From contig NZ_CP088014.1 in NCBI RefSeq assembly GCF_021044685.1, forward strand, positions 2,094,001 through 2,158,000: a stretch of DNA of 64,000 bases. Reading direction: 5' to 3'. Made by a program: the position numbers and the translations under genes. The stretch comes from Bradyrhizobium daqingense. Its GTDB lineage: Bacteria; Pseudomonadota; Alphaproteobacteria; Rhizobiales; Xanthobacteraceae. The notes beneath the pieces were generated by a model that was given only the letters and a program-made list of their open reading frames with translations, made no database searches and was not told where the DNA came from. Shown here in pieces: positions 26,001 through 33,638 of the stretch; within the stretch, counting starts at the first letter, position 1, and each line of letters starts with the position of its first letter.

Positions 26001-26432
26001 AACGCCGCCATGCGGCGAGGAGCCGTAGGCGTTGCCGTGCTTGAGCGCATCGCCGGAGCGGTCGACGCCCGGTCCCTTGCCGTACCAGAGCCCGAACACG
26101 CCATCGACCTCGCGATCGCCTTGCGTCTCGACCTGCTGCGAGCCGAGCACGGCGGTTGCAGCCAAGTCCTCGTTCACGGCGGGGAGGAATTCGATGCGGT
26201 CCCGCTTGAGCCGTTCCTGGATGCGCCACAGTTCGAGATCGACGCCGCCGAGCGGCGAGCCGCGATAGCCGGAGATGAAGCCCGCGGTGTTCAGGCCGCG
26301 CGCCCGATCGCGCCTGACCTGATCGAGTGCGATGCGAACGATCGCCTGCGTGCCGGTGAGGAAAACGCGGCCTTCCTCGCGGTCGTAGCGGTCGGAGAGT
26401 TCGTAGGCGTCGAGCGACGGAATGGCGTCCAT
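23001..26432 (-). CDS. fused indolepyruvate ferredoxin oxidoreductase family protein
   Basis: A 1143-residue fusion of the alpha (IorA) and gamma/beta (IorB) parts of a 2-oxo acid:ferredoxin oxidoreductase. The N-terminal PYR-like region holds GFISGYRGSPLGGVDLELW; the ThDP-binding centre is around residues 430-540 (PYFCSGCPHNTST, IGCHFMASWMD and MGGEGVNW, LGEGTYYHSG). A cysteine cluster near 630-680 (CEGCGDCSVESNC, then CNKDFSCLNGFC) would bind iron-sulfur clusters. The gamma domain with GVGGTGVITVGALIGMAAHL starts near 725. It oxidatively decarboxylates arylpyruvates from aromatic amino acids, or related 2-oxo acids, to CoA esters. The divergent Lrp gene fits control by an amino acid. Confidence 0.92.
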   Translation of the reverse strand: MDAIPSLDAYELSDRYDREEGRVFLTGTQAIVRIALDQVRRDRARGLNTAGFISGYRGSPLGGVDLELWRIQERLKRDRIEFLPAVNEDLAATAVLGSQQVETQGDREVDGVFGLWYGKGPGVDRSGDALKHGNAYGSSPHGGVLVVAGDDHGCVSSSMPHQSDVAFMSWFMPTLHPTSVGEYLEFGEYGYALSRFSGMWVGFKAISEIVESGASVALRPPRDFRTPDFTPPPGGLHYRWPDLPGPQIEERLEAKKHAVYAFAKANPIDRHIYDIPNATYGIVTTGKAHLDLMEALRLMALDEAACRSIGIDIYKVGMVWPLALHDAMEFVKGKREILVVEEKRGIIESQFKEYFYDYPGSKPERMVGKHDEQGARLISWIGELSPRALAGVLARRLDPMFPGLNLAARAAALMPEAARTINVAGATRTPYFCSGCPHNTSTKVPEGSKALAGIGCHFMASWMDRETSSLIQMGGEGVNWAASSKFTGHRHVFQNLGEGTYYHSGSMAIRQAIAAKANITYKILFNDAVAMTGGQPVDGPVSVYAIAHSVRAEGVQRIALVSDDPAQFSPADLPAGVTIHPREEMDAVQRELRDVPGVSVLVYQQTCATEKRRRRKRGQMADPKRFAYINDLVCEGCGDCSVESNCLSVEPKETPFGRKRQINLSACNKDFSCLNGFCPSFVTVEGATRRKKAASQIDPVGRAATLPLPASAMLDRPYDLLVTGVGGTGVITVGALIGMAAHLERRGVSVLDFTGFAQKFGPVLSYIRLAASPEALHQVRIDQGAADALIGCDLVVSSSPKASGTYRRGTRAAVNTAEMPTGDVVRFRDADLASPARLHAIGRVISEGNLDTINANALAERLLGDAVYANIIMLGFAWQHGLVPVSLQALLRAIELNGVTVERNKQAFAWGRIAAADPDFLPKTGDAPAVEMLDQLIDRRAGFLTAYQNDAYAARYRAIVAKVRRAEAVLASEALTDAVARSLFKLMAYKDEYEVARLHMQSGFIDELKREFEDGFSIQYHLAPSFLPSRRDARGRPRKRAFGQWIQRPLAMLARLKGLRGTPFDPFGYAAERRAERELIGWYERLIDRMLDELDAAHLTDLIVVAKAPMNIRGYGPVKEAAIASVKAEVETLLARRMTARAA

Positions 26433-26487
26433 GCGGACCTCCCGCGGCAGTCCCTGCCGGATCAGAGGAGGTTAGGCCCTGGCGGCT

Positions 26488-26568
26488 GGTAGGTCTTACC
26501 TATTCATCCCGCGTAGATCACGAATCCGGTAGAGTTTTGCGCAGCACGATCAAATTTGGTAGAACTTT
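26488..26568. promoter_or_regulatory. phased GGTAG repeats between the IOR and Lrp genes
   Basis: Three direct copies: GGTAGGTCTT at 26488, GGTAGAGTTTT at 26528 and GGTAGAACTTT at 26558, spaced 40 and 30 bp, near whole helical turns. The first is also a palindrome, TAGGT-CTT-ACCTA (26490-26502). Lrp-family octamers wrap DNA over several phased sites, so this is a good candidate for the binding region of the adjacent Lrp protein. The last copy ends about 18 bp before its start codon. Confidence 0.6.
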
Positions 26569-26585
26569 CCGCCTTGAGAGGTTTC

Positions 26586-27041
26586 ATGATCGAAGAACAG
26601 GACACGCGAATACTCGCCCATCTGCAGAAGGATGGCCGCGCCACCAATCAGCAGGTCGCCGACGAGGTCGGCATGTCCACCTCGGCCTGCTGGCGCCGGG
26701 TGCGTGCGCTCGAGGACAGCGGCGTCATCCATGGCTACGCCGCGCTGATTGATCGTGAGCGGGCGGGTTTTACGATGTCCGCCATCCTCCACGTCTCGCT
26801 GGAGCGGCATGATGCCAAGTTCGTCGACGAGTTCGTGTCACGCGTCACGGGGCGTCGCGAGGTGCTGGAGTGCTTTGCGACCACGGGCGATGCCGACTAT
26901 CACCTGCGGGTGGTCGTGCAGGATATGGCCGCTTACAACAGGTTCTTGGACGAGTTCATGTTCCGTATCCCCGGCATCCGCTATGTCCGCAGCAACGTGG
27001 TGCTGAAGGAGATCAAGACCGGCGTGGCGCTGCCGTTTTGA
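26586..27041 (+). CDS. Lrp/AsnC-family transcriptional regulator
   Basis: A 151-residue feast/famine regulator: N-terminal helix-turn-helix (DTRILAHLQKDGRATNQQVA, then DEVGMSTSACWRRVRALEDS) and C-terminal RAM ligand-binding domain with the expected CFATTGDADYHLRVVVQD pattern. ATG 26586 follows GAGAGG; a TTG at 26556 would add 10 residues and lies in the putative operator. Divergent from the indolepyruvate oxidoreductase gene, so it probably activates that gene in response to an aromatic or branched amino acid, as related BkdR-type regulators do. Confidence 0.92.
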   Translation: MIEEQDTRILAHLQKDGRATNQQVADEVGMSTSACWRRVRALEDSGVIHGYAALIDRERAGFTMSAILHVSLERHDAKFVDEFVSRVTGRREVLECFATTGDADYHLRVVVQDMAAYNRFLDEFMFRIPGIRYVRSNVVLKEIKTGVALPF

Positions 27042-27061
27042 TTTCGAGGGACCTTGCCGCA

Positions 27062-27144
27062 GGGCGGGCAAAGGCGCGTAAGCGCCGTGCCCACCATCCT
27101 TTCGCGTTGGGGAGAGCGGTGGGCACGCTTCGCTTTCCCACCCT
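27062..27144. repeat. palindromic intergenic repeat, GGGCAAAGGCGC type
   Basis: Left arm GGGCAAAGGCGCGTAAGCGC followed by CGTGCCCACC; right arm GGTGGGCACGCTTCGCTTTC followed by CCACC. The two halves are imperfect complements around a CATCCTTTCGCGTT centre. It lies between the convergent lrp and LLM genes. Confidence 0.7.
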
Positions 27145-27190
27145 ACAGCACCGTGGAGTGCAGTGCGGATTTCTTCGTCTACCCGACAAC

Positions 27191-28558
27191 CTATTCCGCA
27201 GCATCGCGCCGCTGCTTCTTCCAGGCGCCGGCCGACGGCCGCTTCAGCCCGAGATTTTCCCGCAGCGTTCTGCCGCGATAATCCTGCTGGAACAGTCCGC
27301 GCCGCTGCAGCTCGGGCACGACATGCTGCACGAAGTCCGCATAGGAGCCGGGCACGTACGTCGCGGCGATGACAAAACCGTCGCAGCCGCGTTCCACGAA
27401 CATTTCTTCGAGCTTGTCTGCGATGTCCCTGGGGCCGCCGACCATCGCATCCTGCACCTGGCCGCGGCCGGAGAAGGTGACAAAGTCGCGCGCGCTCGGA
27501 TTGCTCTTGCCCGAATTCTTCAAGACGCCGTCGCGAATGCCGAGGATGCCCTGCATACTCTTCAGTTCTTCCGCCGTCAGCGGCTCGTCGATATCCTTCG
27601 AGGCGAAATCGTAGTTGAGCGCTTCGGCGAGCAAGGACAATGCGTCGATCTCGAGCGGCAGCGTGTTGATTAGCGCCATCCTGTCCTCGGCTTCGGCCTT
27701 GGTTGCCGCGCAGACGGGTGTGGTCAGGTTACAGAGGAACATCTGGTCGGGATCGCGGCCGGCCTTGGCGGCTTCGTTGCGCACAGAGGCGTAGCCTTCC
27801 TTGGCCGCAGCAAGATTGCGCGCGGCGGTGAAGATCACCTCACCCCATCGACCCGCGAAGCGCTGGCCGCGGCCGGACGCGCCGGCCTGGATGATCACGG
27901 GATGACCCTGATCCGAGCGCGGCACTGTGAACGGTCCGCGCGATTTGAAGGCCGGCCCCTTGTGATCGAGGCGCTTGACCTTGGCGGGGTCGGCAAAGCG
28001 GCCGCTTTGCTTGTCTATGATCAGCGCGCCGTCCTCCCAGGTGTCCCAATGGCCGAGCACGACCTCCATGAACTCGTCGGCGCGGTCATAGCGGGAATCG
28101 TGCTCGGGGTGGGAGTCGCGCCCCATGTTGAGCGCCTCACCGTCGTTCAGCGACGTGACGACATTCCACCCCGCACGTCCGCCCGACATCAGGTCGAGCG
28201 TCGCAAAGCGGCGGGCGACGTCGAAGGGCTCGTAATAGGTGGTCGAGCAGGTCGCTGCCAAGCCGAGCTTCTCGGTGACCATGCCCATCGTGGTCAGCAC
28301 GATCAGCGGGTCCATCTTCACGCAGCGGATGCCATACTCGACGGTGTGGGCGTGGTCGTTGCCGTAGCGATCCGGCATCGCCAGGCGGTCGTCGAAGAAG
28401 GCCATGTGGAACTTGCCGGCTTCGAGAATTCTGGCGATCTCCTGATAATAGTCCGCCGACATCGAATCGTCGCGCGAGTCCGGATGCCGCCACGAACTCG
28501 GCAAATTCGTGCAGTTCTGCGCCTGGAGGAAGCCGACCAGTATCATCTGCCGATCCAT
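27191..28558 (-). CDS. LLM-class flavin-dependent monooxygenase (NtaA/SnaA/DszA group)
   Basis: A second FMNH2-dependent monooxygenase of the same group as the protein at 11162-12541, 455 residues. Group features: QAQNCTNLPSSWRHPDSRDD at the N-terminus, KFHMAFFDDRLAMPDRYGND, YYEPFDVARRFATLDLMSGG and RAGWNVVTSLND. The length and motifs fit nitrilotriacetate or dimethylsulfide monooxygenase-type large subunits; the reductase partner is not adjacent. ATG 28558 follows CGGAGAAC. Immediately upstream is the broken start of an Ldh-family dehydrogenase gene, whose loss has placed this gene directly behind the old gene's leader. Confidence 0.87.
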   Translation of the reverse strand: MDRQMILVGFLQAQNCTNLPSSWRHPDSRDDSMSADYYQEIARILEAGKFHMAFFDDRLAMPDRYGNDHAHTVEYGIRCVKMDPLIVLTTMGMVTEKLGLAATCSTTYYEPFDVARRFATLDLMSGGRAGWNVVTSLNDGEALNMGRDSHPEHDSRYDRADEFMEVVLGHWDTWEDGALIIDKQSGRFADPAKVKRLDHKGPAFKSRGPFTVPRSDQGHPVIIQAGASGRGQRFAGRWGEVIFTAARNLAAAKEGYASVRNEAAKAGRDPDQMFLCNLTTPVCAATKAEAEDRMALINTLPLEIDALSLLAEALNYDFASKDIDEPLTAEELKSMQGILGIRDGVLKNSGKSNPSARDFVTFSGRGQVQDAMVGGPRDIADKLEEMFVERGCDGFVIAATYVPGSYADFVQHVVPELQRRGLFQQDYRGRTLRENLGLKRPSAGAWKKQRRDAAE

Positions 28559-28574
28559 GCTGCTGTTCTCCGAT

Positions 28575-28686
28575 GTGTCCGGCCTTGACGCGGTCGATAT
28601 TGACCGGCCCCTTCCTCGGAAGCTCCGGCGGCGCGAAGCAGAGCGGCGCTGATGGGCGTGAGGCGATCGGCGCTGACGATCGGCAT
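28575..28686 (-). pseudogene. remnant of a malate/L-lactate dehydrogenase (Ldh family) gene
   Basis: On the minus strand ATG 28686, preceded by GAGGGA, encodes MPIVSADRLTPISAALLRAA followed by GASEEG, which resembles the N-terminus of Ldh/YiaK-family NAD(P)-dependent dehydrogenases. The similarity then stops and resumes in another frame as VNIDRVKAGHI, matching the family's stretch about 30 residues further on. So a segment of some 25-30 codons is deleted, a frameshift is present, and nothing else of the roughly 350-residue protein remains. Recognition is from memory of the family, not from an alignment. The original start and ribosome binding site survive. Confidence 0.6.
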
Positions 28687-28983
28687 CGCGTTCCCTCGAT
28701 CTGGTGCCCTTGAGCGGGCTGCTTGTTGGCCGGCATCGTCTCAAAGCGTCGCCGCGATATCAATCTCCCGTAAACCAATACAGGGCTGCGAATTCGTAAA
28801 GAGAGCGCGCGTTAGGTCGAGGATTCGTCCCGCGCGGCGGTATTTTCGACAGTTTCGCAGCCCTCGTTCGCAGCTCGTTCACTTTGATCGACGGTTTACA
28901 TTGCGCAATAACGACCACTTAGGCGATCGCGCGTCATAAAGGCACCCGGGAGAAATAGGCAGAAATGCCCGGGAGCTGAGATC
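28687..28983. other. intergenic region upstream of the GAF-GGDEF-EAL gene
   Basis: No gene seen. The last 45 bp contain CCCGGGAG twice (28947 and 28968); the second copy includes the Shine-Dalgarno for the GTG start at 28984. A comparatively AT-rich patch (TTTACATTGCGCAATAACGA) around 28895-28915 is the likely promoter area, but no box pair is convincing. Confidence 0.4.
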
Positions 28984-31900
28984 GTGCCGACGACACTCGC
29001 GCGCACCTTTGCGGCGTTGAGCGCCATCAACGAAGCGATCCTCTACGCGAAATCGCCGGAGGAGCTTTACCAGAAGGTCTGCGACGCCGGGTTTTCGAGC
29101 GGGGACTTTTTGGCGGTCGCCGTGTTCCTGGTGGAGCCGGATGGCCGGCGGCTGGGCTTCGCGGCCGGCTGTGGCGACGACGTTGCGCGGCTGCGCTCCA
29201 TCGTGATCACGGCGGAAGCCGGCACACCTGAAGGCTCGGGTGTCGGCGGCGAGGCATTTCGCGATCAGAAGCTGTGCATCAGCAACGATTATCTGAACGA
29301 TCCGCGGTCGCTGGCATGGCGCGCAGGTGCGACGTCGGCCGCCATCGGCGCAGCTGCGGCGCTGCCACTGCTCTGCAACGGCAAGAGTGTCGGCGTTCTC
29401 TTCGTGACCCGCCGCGAGGCCGGCTCTCTGAACGTGCAGATGGTGTCGCTGTTCGAGCGGATGTCGGCCAACATTTCCTATGCGCTGGATAACTTCGCGC
29501 GCGAGACCGCGCGGCAGACCAGCGAGCGGGCGACGCGGCGGCTGAACCGCATGTTCGCCGCAATCAGCGCCACCAACGAGGCCATTCTGCGCGCCAAAAC
29601 GGAGCAGGAGCTGTACCAGCTCGTGTGCGACGCCTCGGTCCATGGGGGCAAGTCGCTGGCGACGGTCGTTCTGTTGAAGGAGCGGGATTCCCACTGGCTG
29701 AAGCCCGCCGCAGGCACTGGCCAGAATCTCGAGCTCGTCGCACAGACCAAATACTCCGTCGATGCCGACAATCCCTATGGCCGCGGCGTCTCCGGCAATG
29801 TCTTCCGTAGTCAAAAGCCTCATGTCGAGGAAGACCTCGTCAGTCGCACCAAGGGAACGCTGTGGGAGGAGGTCAATGTCAACGCGGGTGTTGCAGCCTG
29901 CGTCGCGGCCCCGCTGGTCAAAGGTGGCGAGAGTGTCGGCGTCATCCTCTTCTTCATCAGCAAATCCTGGGCCAAAGATCAGGAAGTCGTCGCGCTTCTG
30001 CTGCGCATGGCGGAGAATGTTTCGTTTGCACTCCAGAACTTCGATCGCGACGAGGAGAAGGCGCAGATCGCGCGCGAGGAAGAACGGCTCGCGCGCATGT
30101 ATGCCGCGCTGAGCGCCACCAATGAAGCGATCATCCGGGCGACGTCGCGTGCCGAGCTGTTCGATCTCGTATGCGAAGCCTCGGTACAGGGCGGCAAGTT
30201 CGGCTCGGCGACGATCGCGCTCGCCGAGCCTGCCTCCGAGCTATTGCGGGTCGTCGCCTCCGCCGGGCCGAACTCAGATGAAGTGCGCAAACTCAAACTT
30301 GCCACGACGGATAAGGTGCCGGAGGGACGAGGCCTGACCGGCACGTGTTTCCGCACCGGACAGCCCTGCCTGTCCAACGACCTGCTGGCCGACGACCGGC
30401 TCCAGCCGTGGTACGACAGTGCGCGCCGCACCGGCGTCAAGTCTTCCGCTGCGCTGCCGCTGCTCGTCGGCGACCGCACCGAAGGCGTGTTCCTGTTCAA
30501 CTCCCTCGAGATCGGCACATTCACGCCCGAGTTGCTCGAACTGCTGGAACGGCTTGCGCGCAACGTCTCGTTCGCGGTCGCAAATCTCGATCGCGCCGAG
30601 GAGAAGGCGAAGGCCGACAAGCAGCGGGACCGGTTGAGCGGCATGTTCGCGGCATTGAGCGCCACCAACGAAGCGATCATGCGCGCACAGACCCGCGAGG
30701 AGCTGTTCGACGTCGCATGTCAGGCGGCGGTACTGGGCGGCATGTTCGCCTCGGCGACGATCGGACTCATCGACGAGACATGTGAGCTGGTCCGGGTCGT
30801 CGCGGTGAAGGGACGGCTGCAGGAGCGGATGGTCGGGCGGAGCTGCGCGATTTCCTCCGAGCATCCCGAGGGCCAGGGGATCATCGGAATTTCGGTGCGG
30901 ACGCGCCGGCCCAGTGTCATCAACGACTACATGCACGATCCACGCTCGGCACACTGGCACTCAAAGGCCGTGGAGGACGGGACCCGTGCCGCCGCCAGCT
31001 TCCCGCTTCTGCGCGCCGGCCAGGAGCCGATCGGCATCCTGCTGTTCCTTGCTCCGGAGGAGGATACCTTCACACCGGATCTGGTCGAGCTGCTGGCGCG
31101 CCTCGCGGAAAACGTCTCCTTCGCGCTCGACAATTTCGATCGCGCCGAGGAAAAGGCCCGCACCGAGGCGCAGAAGGAGCGACTGAGGCGCATGTTCGCG
31201 GCCCTGAGCGCGACCAATGAGGCGATCATGCGGGCGAAGTCGCGCGCCGAATTGTTCGACCTCGTCTGTCTCGCCGCTTCGAACGGCGCCAAGTTCACCT
31301 CGACGACCGTCGCGCTCGCAAGCGCCGACAGCGACCAGCTCAAGATCGTCGCCAGCGCCGGACCGTCGTCCGATACCACGCGTAACGTCCGCCTCTCGGT
31401 CGACCCCGAACGCCCCGAAGGACGCGGGATGGCGGGCACCGCGTTCCGGACCCGGCAGCCCTGCATCAGCAACGACTATCTCACTGACGCGCGTGTGAGC
31501 GCCTTCCACGCCATCGTTCGCGGCGACGGTGCGCGTTCGGGTGCGGCGATCCCGCTCATTGTTCACGATCTGGCTGTCGGCGTCATGATCTACATGTCGA
31601 CGGAGCGGGACACCTTCACGGCCGAGTTCGTCGAGCTGTTGCAGCGCCTCGCCGACAACGTCGCCTTCGCGATGGAGAATTTCGATCGCGCCGACGAGAA
31701 GCACAAGGCCGACGAGCGGATCGAATACCTTGCTTCGCATGACAGCCTGACCGACCTGCCGAACCGCGAGACGTTCAACGGGCTGCTGCGCGAGGCGATC
31801 GACACGGCGCAGCGCCACGACCACCGTTTTGCGGTGCTGTTCATCGATCTCGACCGCTTCAAGGTCATCAACGATTCGCTGGGCCACGAGGCCGGCGACC

Positions 31901-33099
31901 TGCTCCTGCTCGAAGTCGCGAACCGCCTGCGTGGTGCGTTGCGGGCCAGCGACGTCGTGGCACGGCTCGGCGGCGATGAGTTCGTGGTGATCCTCGACCA
32001 GTGCGGCGAAATCGATGTCGTCCAGCACATCGCCACCGGGTTGCTCGCCGCGCTCGCCGAGCCCATGGAGCTGGCCGGGCACGAGTGCCACACCACGGCC
32101 TCGATCGGCATCGCTATGTATCCGGCCAACGGTTCCGACGCGCAGACGCTGACCAAGAACGCCGACATGGCGATGTATCTCGCCAAGGAGGACGGCAAGA
32201 ACGGCTATCGCTTCTTCTCCAAGGAAGTGAAGACGCAGTCGATCGAGCGGCTGTCGCTGGAGAGCGCACTGCGCCGGGCGCTGGAGCGCGAGCAGTTCTC
32301 GCTGAACTATCAGCCCAAGATCGACATGGAGACCGGCCAGATCACCGGCGTCGAAGCGCTGCTGCGCTGGACCCATCCCGATCTCGGCAATGTCTCGCCG
32401 GCGCAGTTCATTCCGCTGGCTGAGGAAACCGGCCTGATCGTCCCGATTGGCCGCTGGGTGCTGAACGAGGCCTGCGCGCAGGCCATGGCCTGGCAGCGCC
32501 GCGGCCTGCTGCCGCTGTCGATGGCGGTTAACCTGTCGCCGCGGCAGTTCGCCGACGAGCATCTGTTGCAGGACGTCGACGAGGCGCTGGCGGCCTCCGG
32601 CATGTCGCCGGTGCTGCTCCAGCTCGAGGTCACCGAGAGCATGATGATGCGCAATGTCGGTCGCGCGCTCAAGGTGCTCGACGCCATCCAGAGCCGCGGC
32701 ATCCGTCTTGCCATCGACGATTTCGGCACGGGCTATTCGTCGATGTCGCTGATGAAGCACTTCCCGATCGACACGATCAAGATCGATCGCTCCTTCGTGC
32801 GCGACTTGCCGCAGGATTCGGAAGACCAGGCGATCGCACAGGCGATCATCAGCATGGGCAAGGCGCTCGGCATGACCGTCGTTGCCGAAGGCGTCGAGAA
32901 CGCCGAGCAGGAGGCGTTCCTGCGCACTCATGGCTGCGACGAGATGCAGGGCTATCTGATCTCCAAACCATTGCCGGCGCGGCAGATGGCCGAGCTGCTG
33001 CGGCCGATGGTCCCGATTGGCGCTCCGCCGCTCCAGCCGGAGCAAGACCTTGCCGCGACCGAAGCTGCATCATTACGGCTGAAACGCGCTGTCGTCTGA
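28984..33099 (+). CDS. multi-GAF GGDEF-EAL cyclic-di-GMP signalling protein
   Basis: A 1371-residue soluble protein. Five GAF-like repeats each begin with FAALSATNEAI-type helices at about residues 8, 190, 372, 554 and 737, a period of 182-183 residues. GGDEF (residues 996-1000) is intact, with an allosteric I-site RASD at 987-990, five residues before it. The EAL domain starts with GVEALLRW (EAL 1124-1126) and keeps NLSPRQF, LEVTES, IDDFGTGYSS, KIDRSFVRDL and VVAEGVEN, so both synthesis and breakdown of c-di-GMP are possible. GTG 28984 follows GGGAGCTGAG. No membrane segment or PAS domain was seen. The adjacent polysaccharide locus is a possible target. Confidence 0.92.
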   Translation: MPTTLARTFAALSAINEAILYAKSPEELYQKVCDAGFSSGDFLAVAVFLVEPDGRRLGFAAGCGDDVARLRSIVITAEAGTPEGSGVGGEAFRDQKLCISNDYLNDPRSLAWRAGATSAAIGAAAALPLLCNGKSVGVLFVTRREAGSLNVQMVSLFERMSANISYALDNFARETARQTSERATRRLNRMFAAISATNEAILRAKTEQELYQLVCDASVHGGKSLATVVLLKERDSHWLKPAAGTGQNLELVAQTKYSVDADNPYGRGVSGNVFRSQKPHVEEDLVSRTKGTLWEEVNVNAGVAACVAAPLVKGGESVGVILFFISKSWAKDQEVVALLLRMAENVSFALQNFDRDEEKAQIAREEERLARMYAALSATNEAIIRATSRAELFDLVCEASVQGGKFGSATIALAEPASELLRVVASAGPNSDEVRKLKLATTDKVPEGRGLTGTCFRTGQPCLSNDLLADDRLQPWYDSARRTGVKSSAALPLLVGDRTEGVFLFNSLEIGTFTPELLELLERLARNVSFAVANLDRAEEKAKADKQRDRLSGMFAALSATNEAIMRAQTREELFDVACQAAVLGGMFASATIGLIDETCELVRVVAVKGRLQERMVGRSCAISSEHPEGQGIIGISVRTRRPSVINDYMHDPRSAHWHSKAVEDGTRAAASFPLLRAGQEPIGILLFLAPEEDTFTPDLVELLARLAENVSFALDNFDRAEEKARTEAQKERLRRMFAALSATNEAIMRAKSRAELFDLVCLAASNGAKFTSTTVALASADSDQLKIVASAGPSSDTTRNVRLSVDPERPEGRGMAGTAFRTRQPCISNDYLTDARVSAFHAIVRGDGARSGAAIPLIVHDLAVGVMIYMSTERDTFTAEFVELLQRLADNVAFAMENFDRADEKHKADERIEYLASHDSLTDLPNRETFNGLLREAIDTAQRHDHRFAVLFIDLDRFKVINDSLGHEAGDLLLLEVANRLRGALRASDVVARLGGDEFVVILDQCGEIDVVQHIATGLLAALAEPMELAGHECHTTASIGIAMYPANGSDAQTLTKNADMAMYLAKEDGKNGYRFFSKEVKTQSIERLSLESALRRALEREQFSLNYQPKIDMETGQITGVEALLRWTHPDLGNVSPAQFIPLAEETGLIVPIGRWVLNEACAQAMAWQRRGLLPLSMAVNLSPRQFADEHLLQDVDEALAASGMSPVLLQLEVTESMMMRNVGRALKVLDAIQSRGIRLAIDDFGTGYSSMSLMKHFPIDTIKIDRSFVRDLPQDSEDQAIAQAIISMGKALGMTVVAEGVENAEQEAFLRTHGCDEMQGYLISKPLPARQMAELLRPMVPIGAPPLQPEQDLAATEAASLRLKRAVV

Positions 33100-33414
33100 C
33101 GGCTGCGGGTGCAGCTCGCGAGCCTCGTCATCCTTGCTTTCCGCCTTGCGCGGGAAATCGTCCGGCCACGGCATCGAAGTCTGATCCCCGAACAGCGCGA
33201 GCAGCAGGCGCGCGCCATCGGCAAAGACCGATCCGTTGCCGAGGCCGAGCGTGCGCGACCACTCGCTTGGCATCGGCTGGTGTTCGTCGAGCATCGCGAT
33301 CGCGGATCCCCACCACCAGGCCGGTGCCGGCGAACGTTCTTCCTCGGGCACGGCGAGCCAGCGGGCGAACTCGTCCACCACGCGCTCGAACTGCAGGCTT
33401 GCGGCCTGATGCAT
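33073..33414 (-). CDS. hypothetical protein
   Basis: A 113-residue acidic, Trp/Pro-rich protein (FARWLAVPEEERSPAPAWWW, PWPDDFPRK) with no recognised domain, signal peptide or membrane segment. ATG 33414 (MHQAASLQFERVVDE) is chosen because AAGGAGCACGA precedes it; the open frame reaches 33534 but without a start signal. It converges on the GGDEF-EAL gene and overlaps its 3' end by 27 bp. Codon use looks genuine (strong third-position GC) and the frame ends with an acidic tail. Function unknown. Confidence 0.65.
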   Translation of the reverse strand: MHQAASLQFERVVDEFARWLAVPEEERSPAPAWWWGSAIAMLDEHQPMPSEWSRTLGLGNGSVFADGARLLLALFGDQTSMPWPDDFPRKAESKDDEARELHPQPSDDSAFQP

Positions 33415-33638
33415 TCGCTTCGTGCTCCTTGAGTGGCGCCAAGGCAGGCCGATGCGCGCACTCGGTCGTGGTCTCTCAGGCTGAAAAACGGCTCGCGTCG
33501 CGGGGCCACGTATGCCGCTTCCATCGGCGGCCATACGAAAAACACGGGGCGGCCGGAAAGCGGCCGCCGCTGGTTGTCATAGTCTCTTCATCTCTTTAGC
33601 CGCTCGAGCTGCCCGCCGGCAAGCTGCAATATGGCTCT

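Noticed and set aside
28137..28778. A 213-codon minus-strand frame over the monooxygenase start
   Set aside because: It is an overlap of monooxygenase antiparallel frame and the broken dehydrogenase start; only the VNIDRVKAGHI part reflects an old gene.
30961..33045. A 694-codon minus-strand frame opposite the GAF-GGDEF-EAL gene
   Set aside because: Antisense shadow. Every segment mirrors a conserved motif on the other strand.
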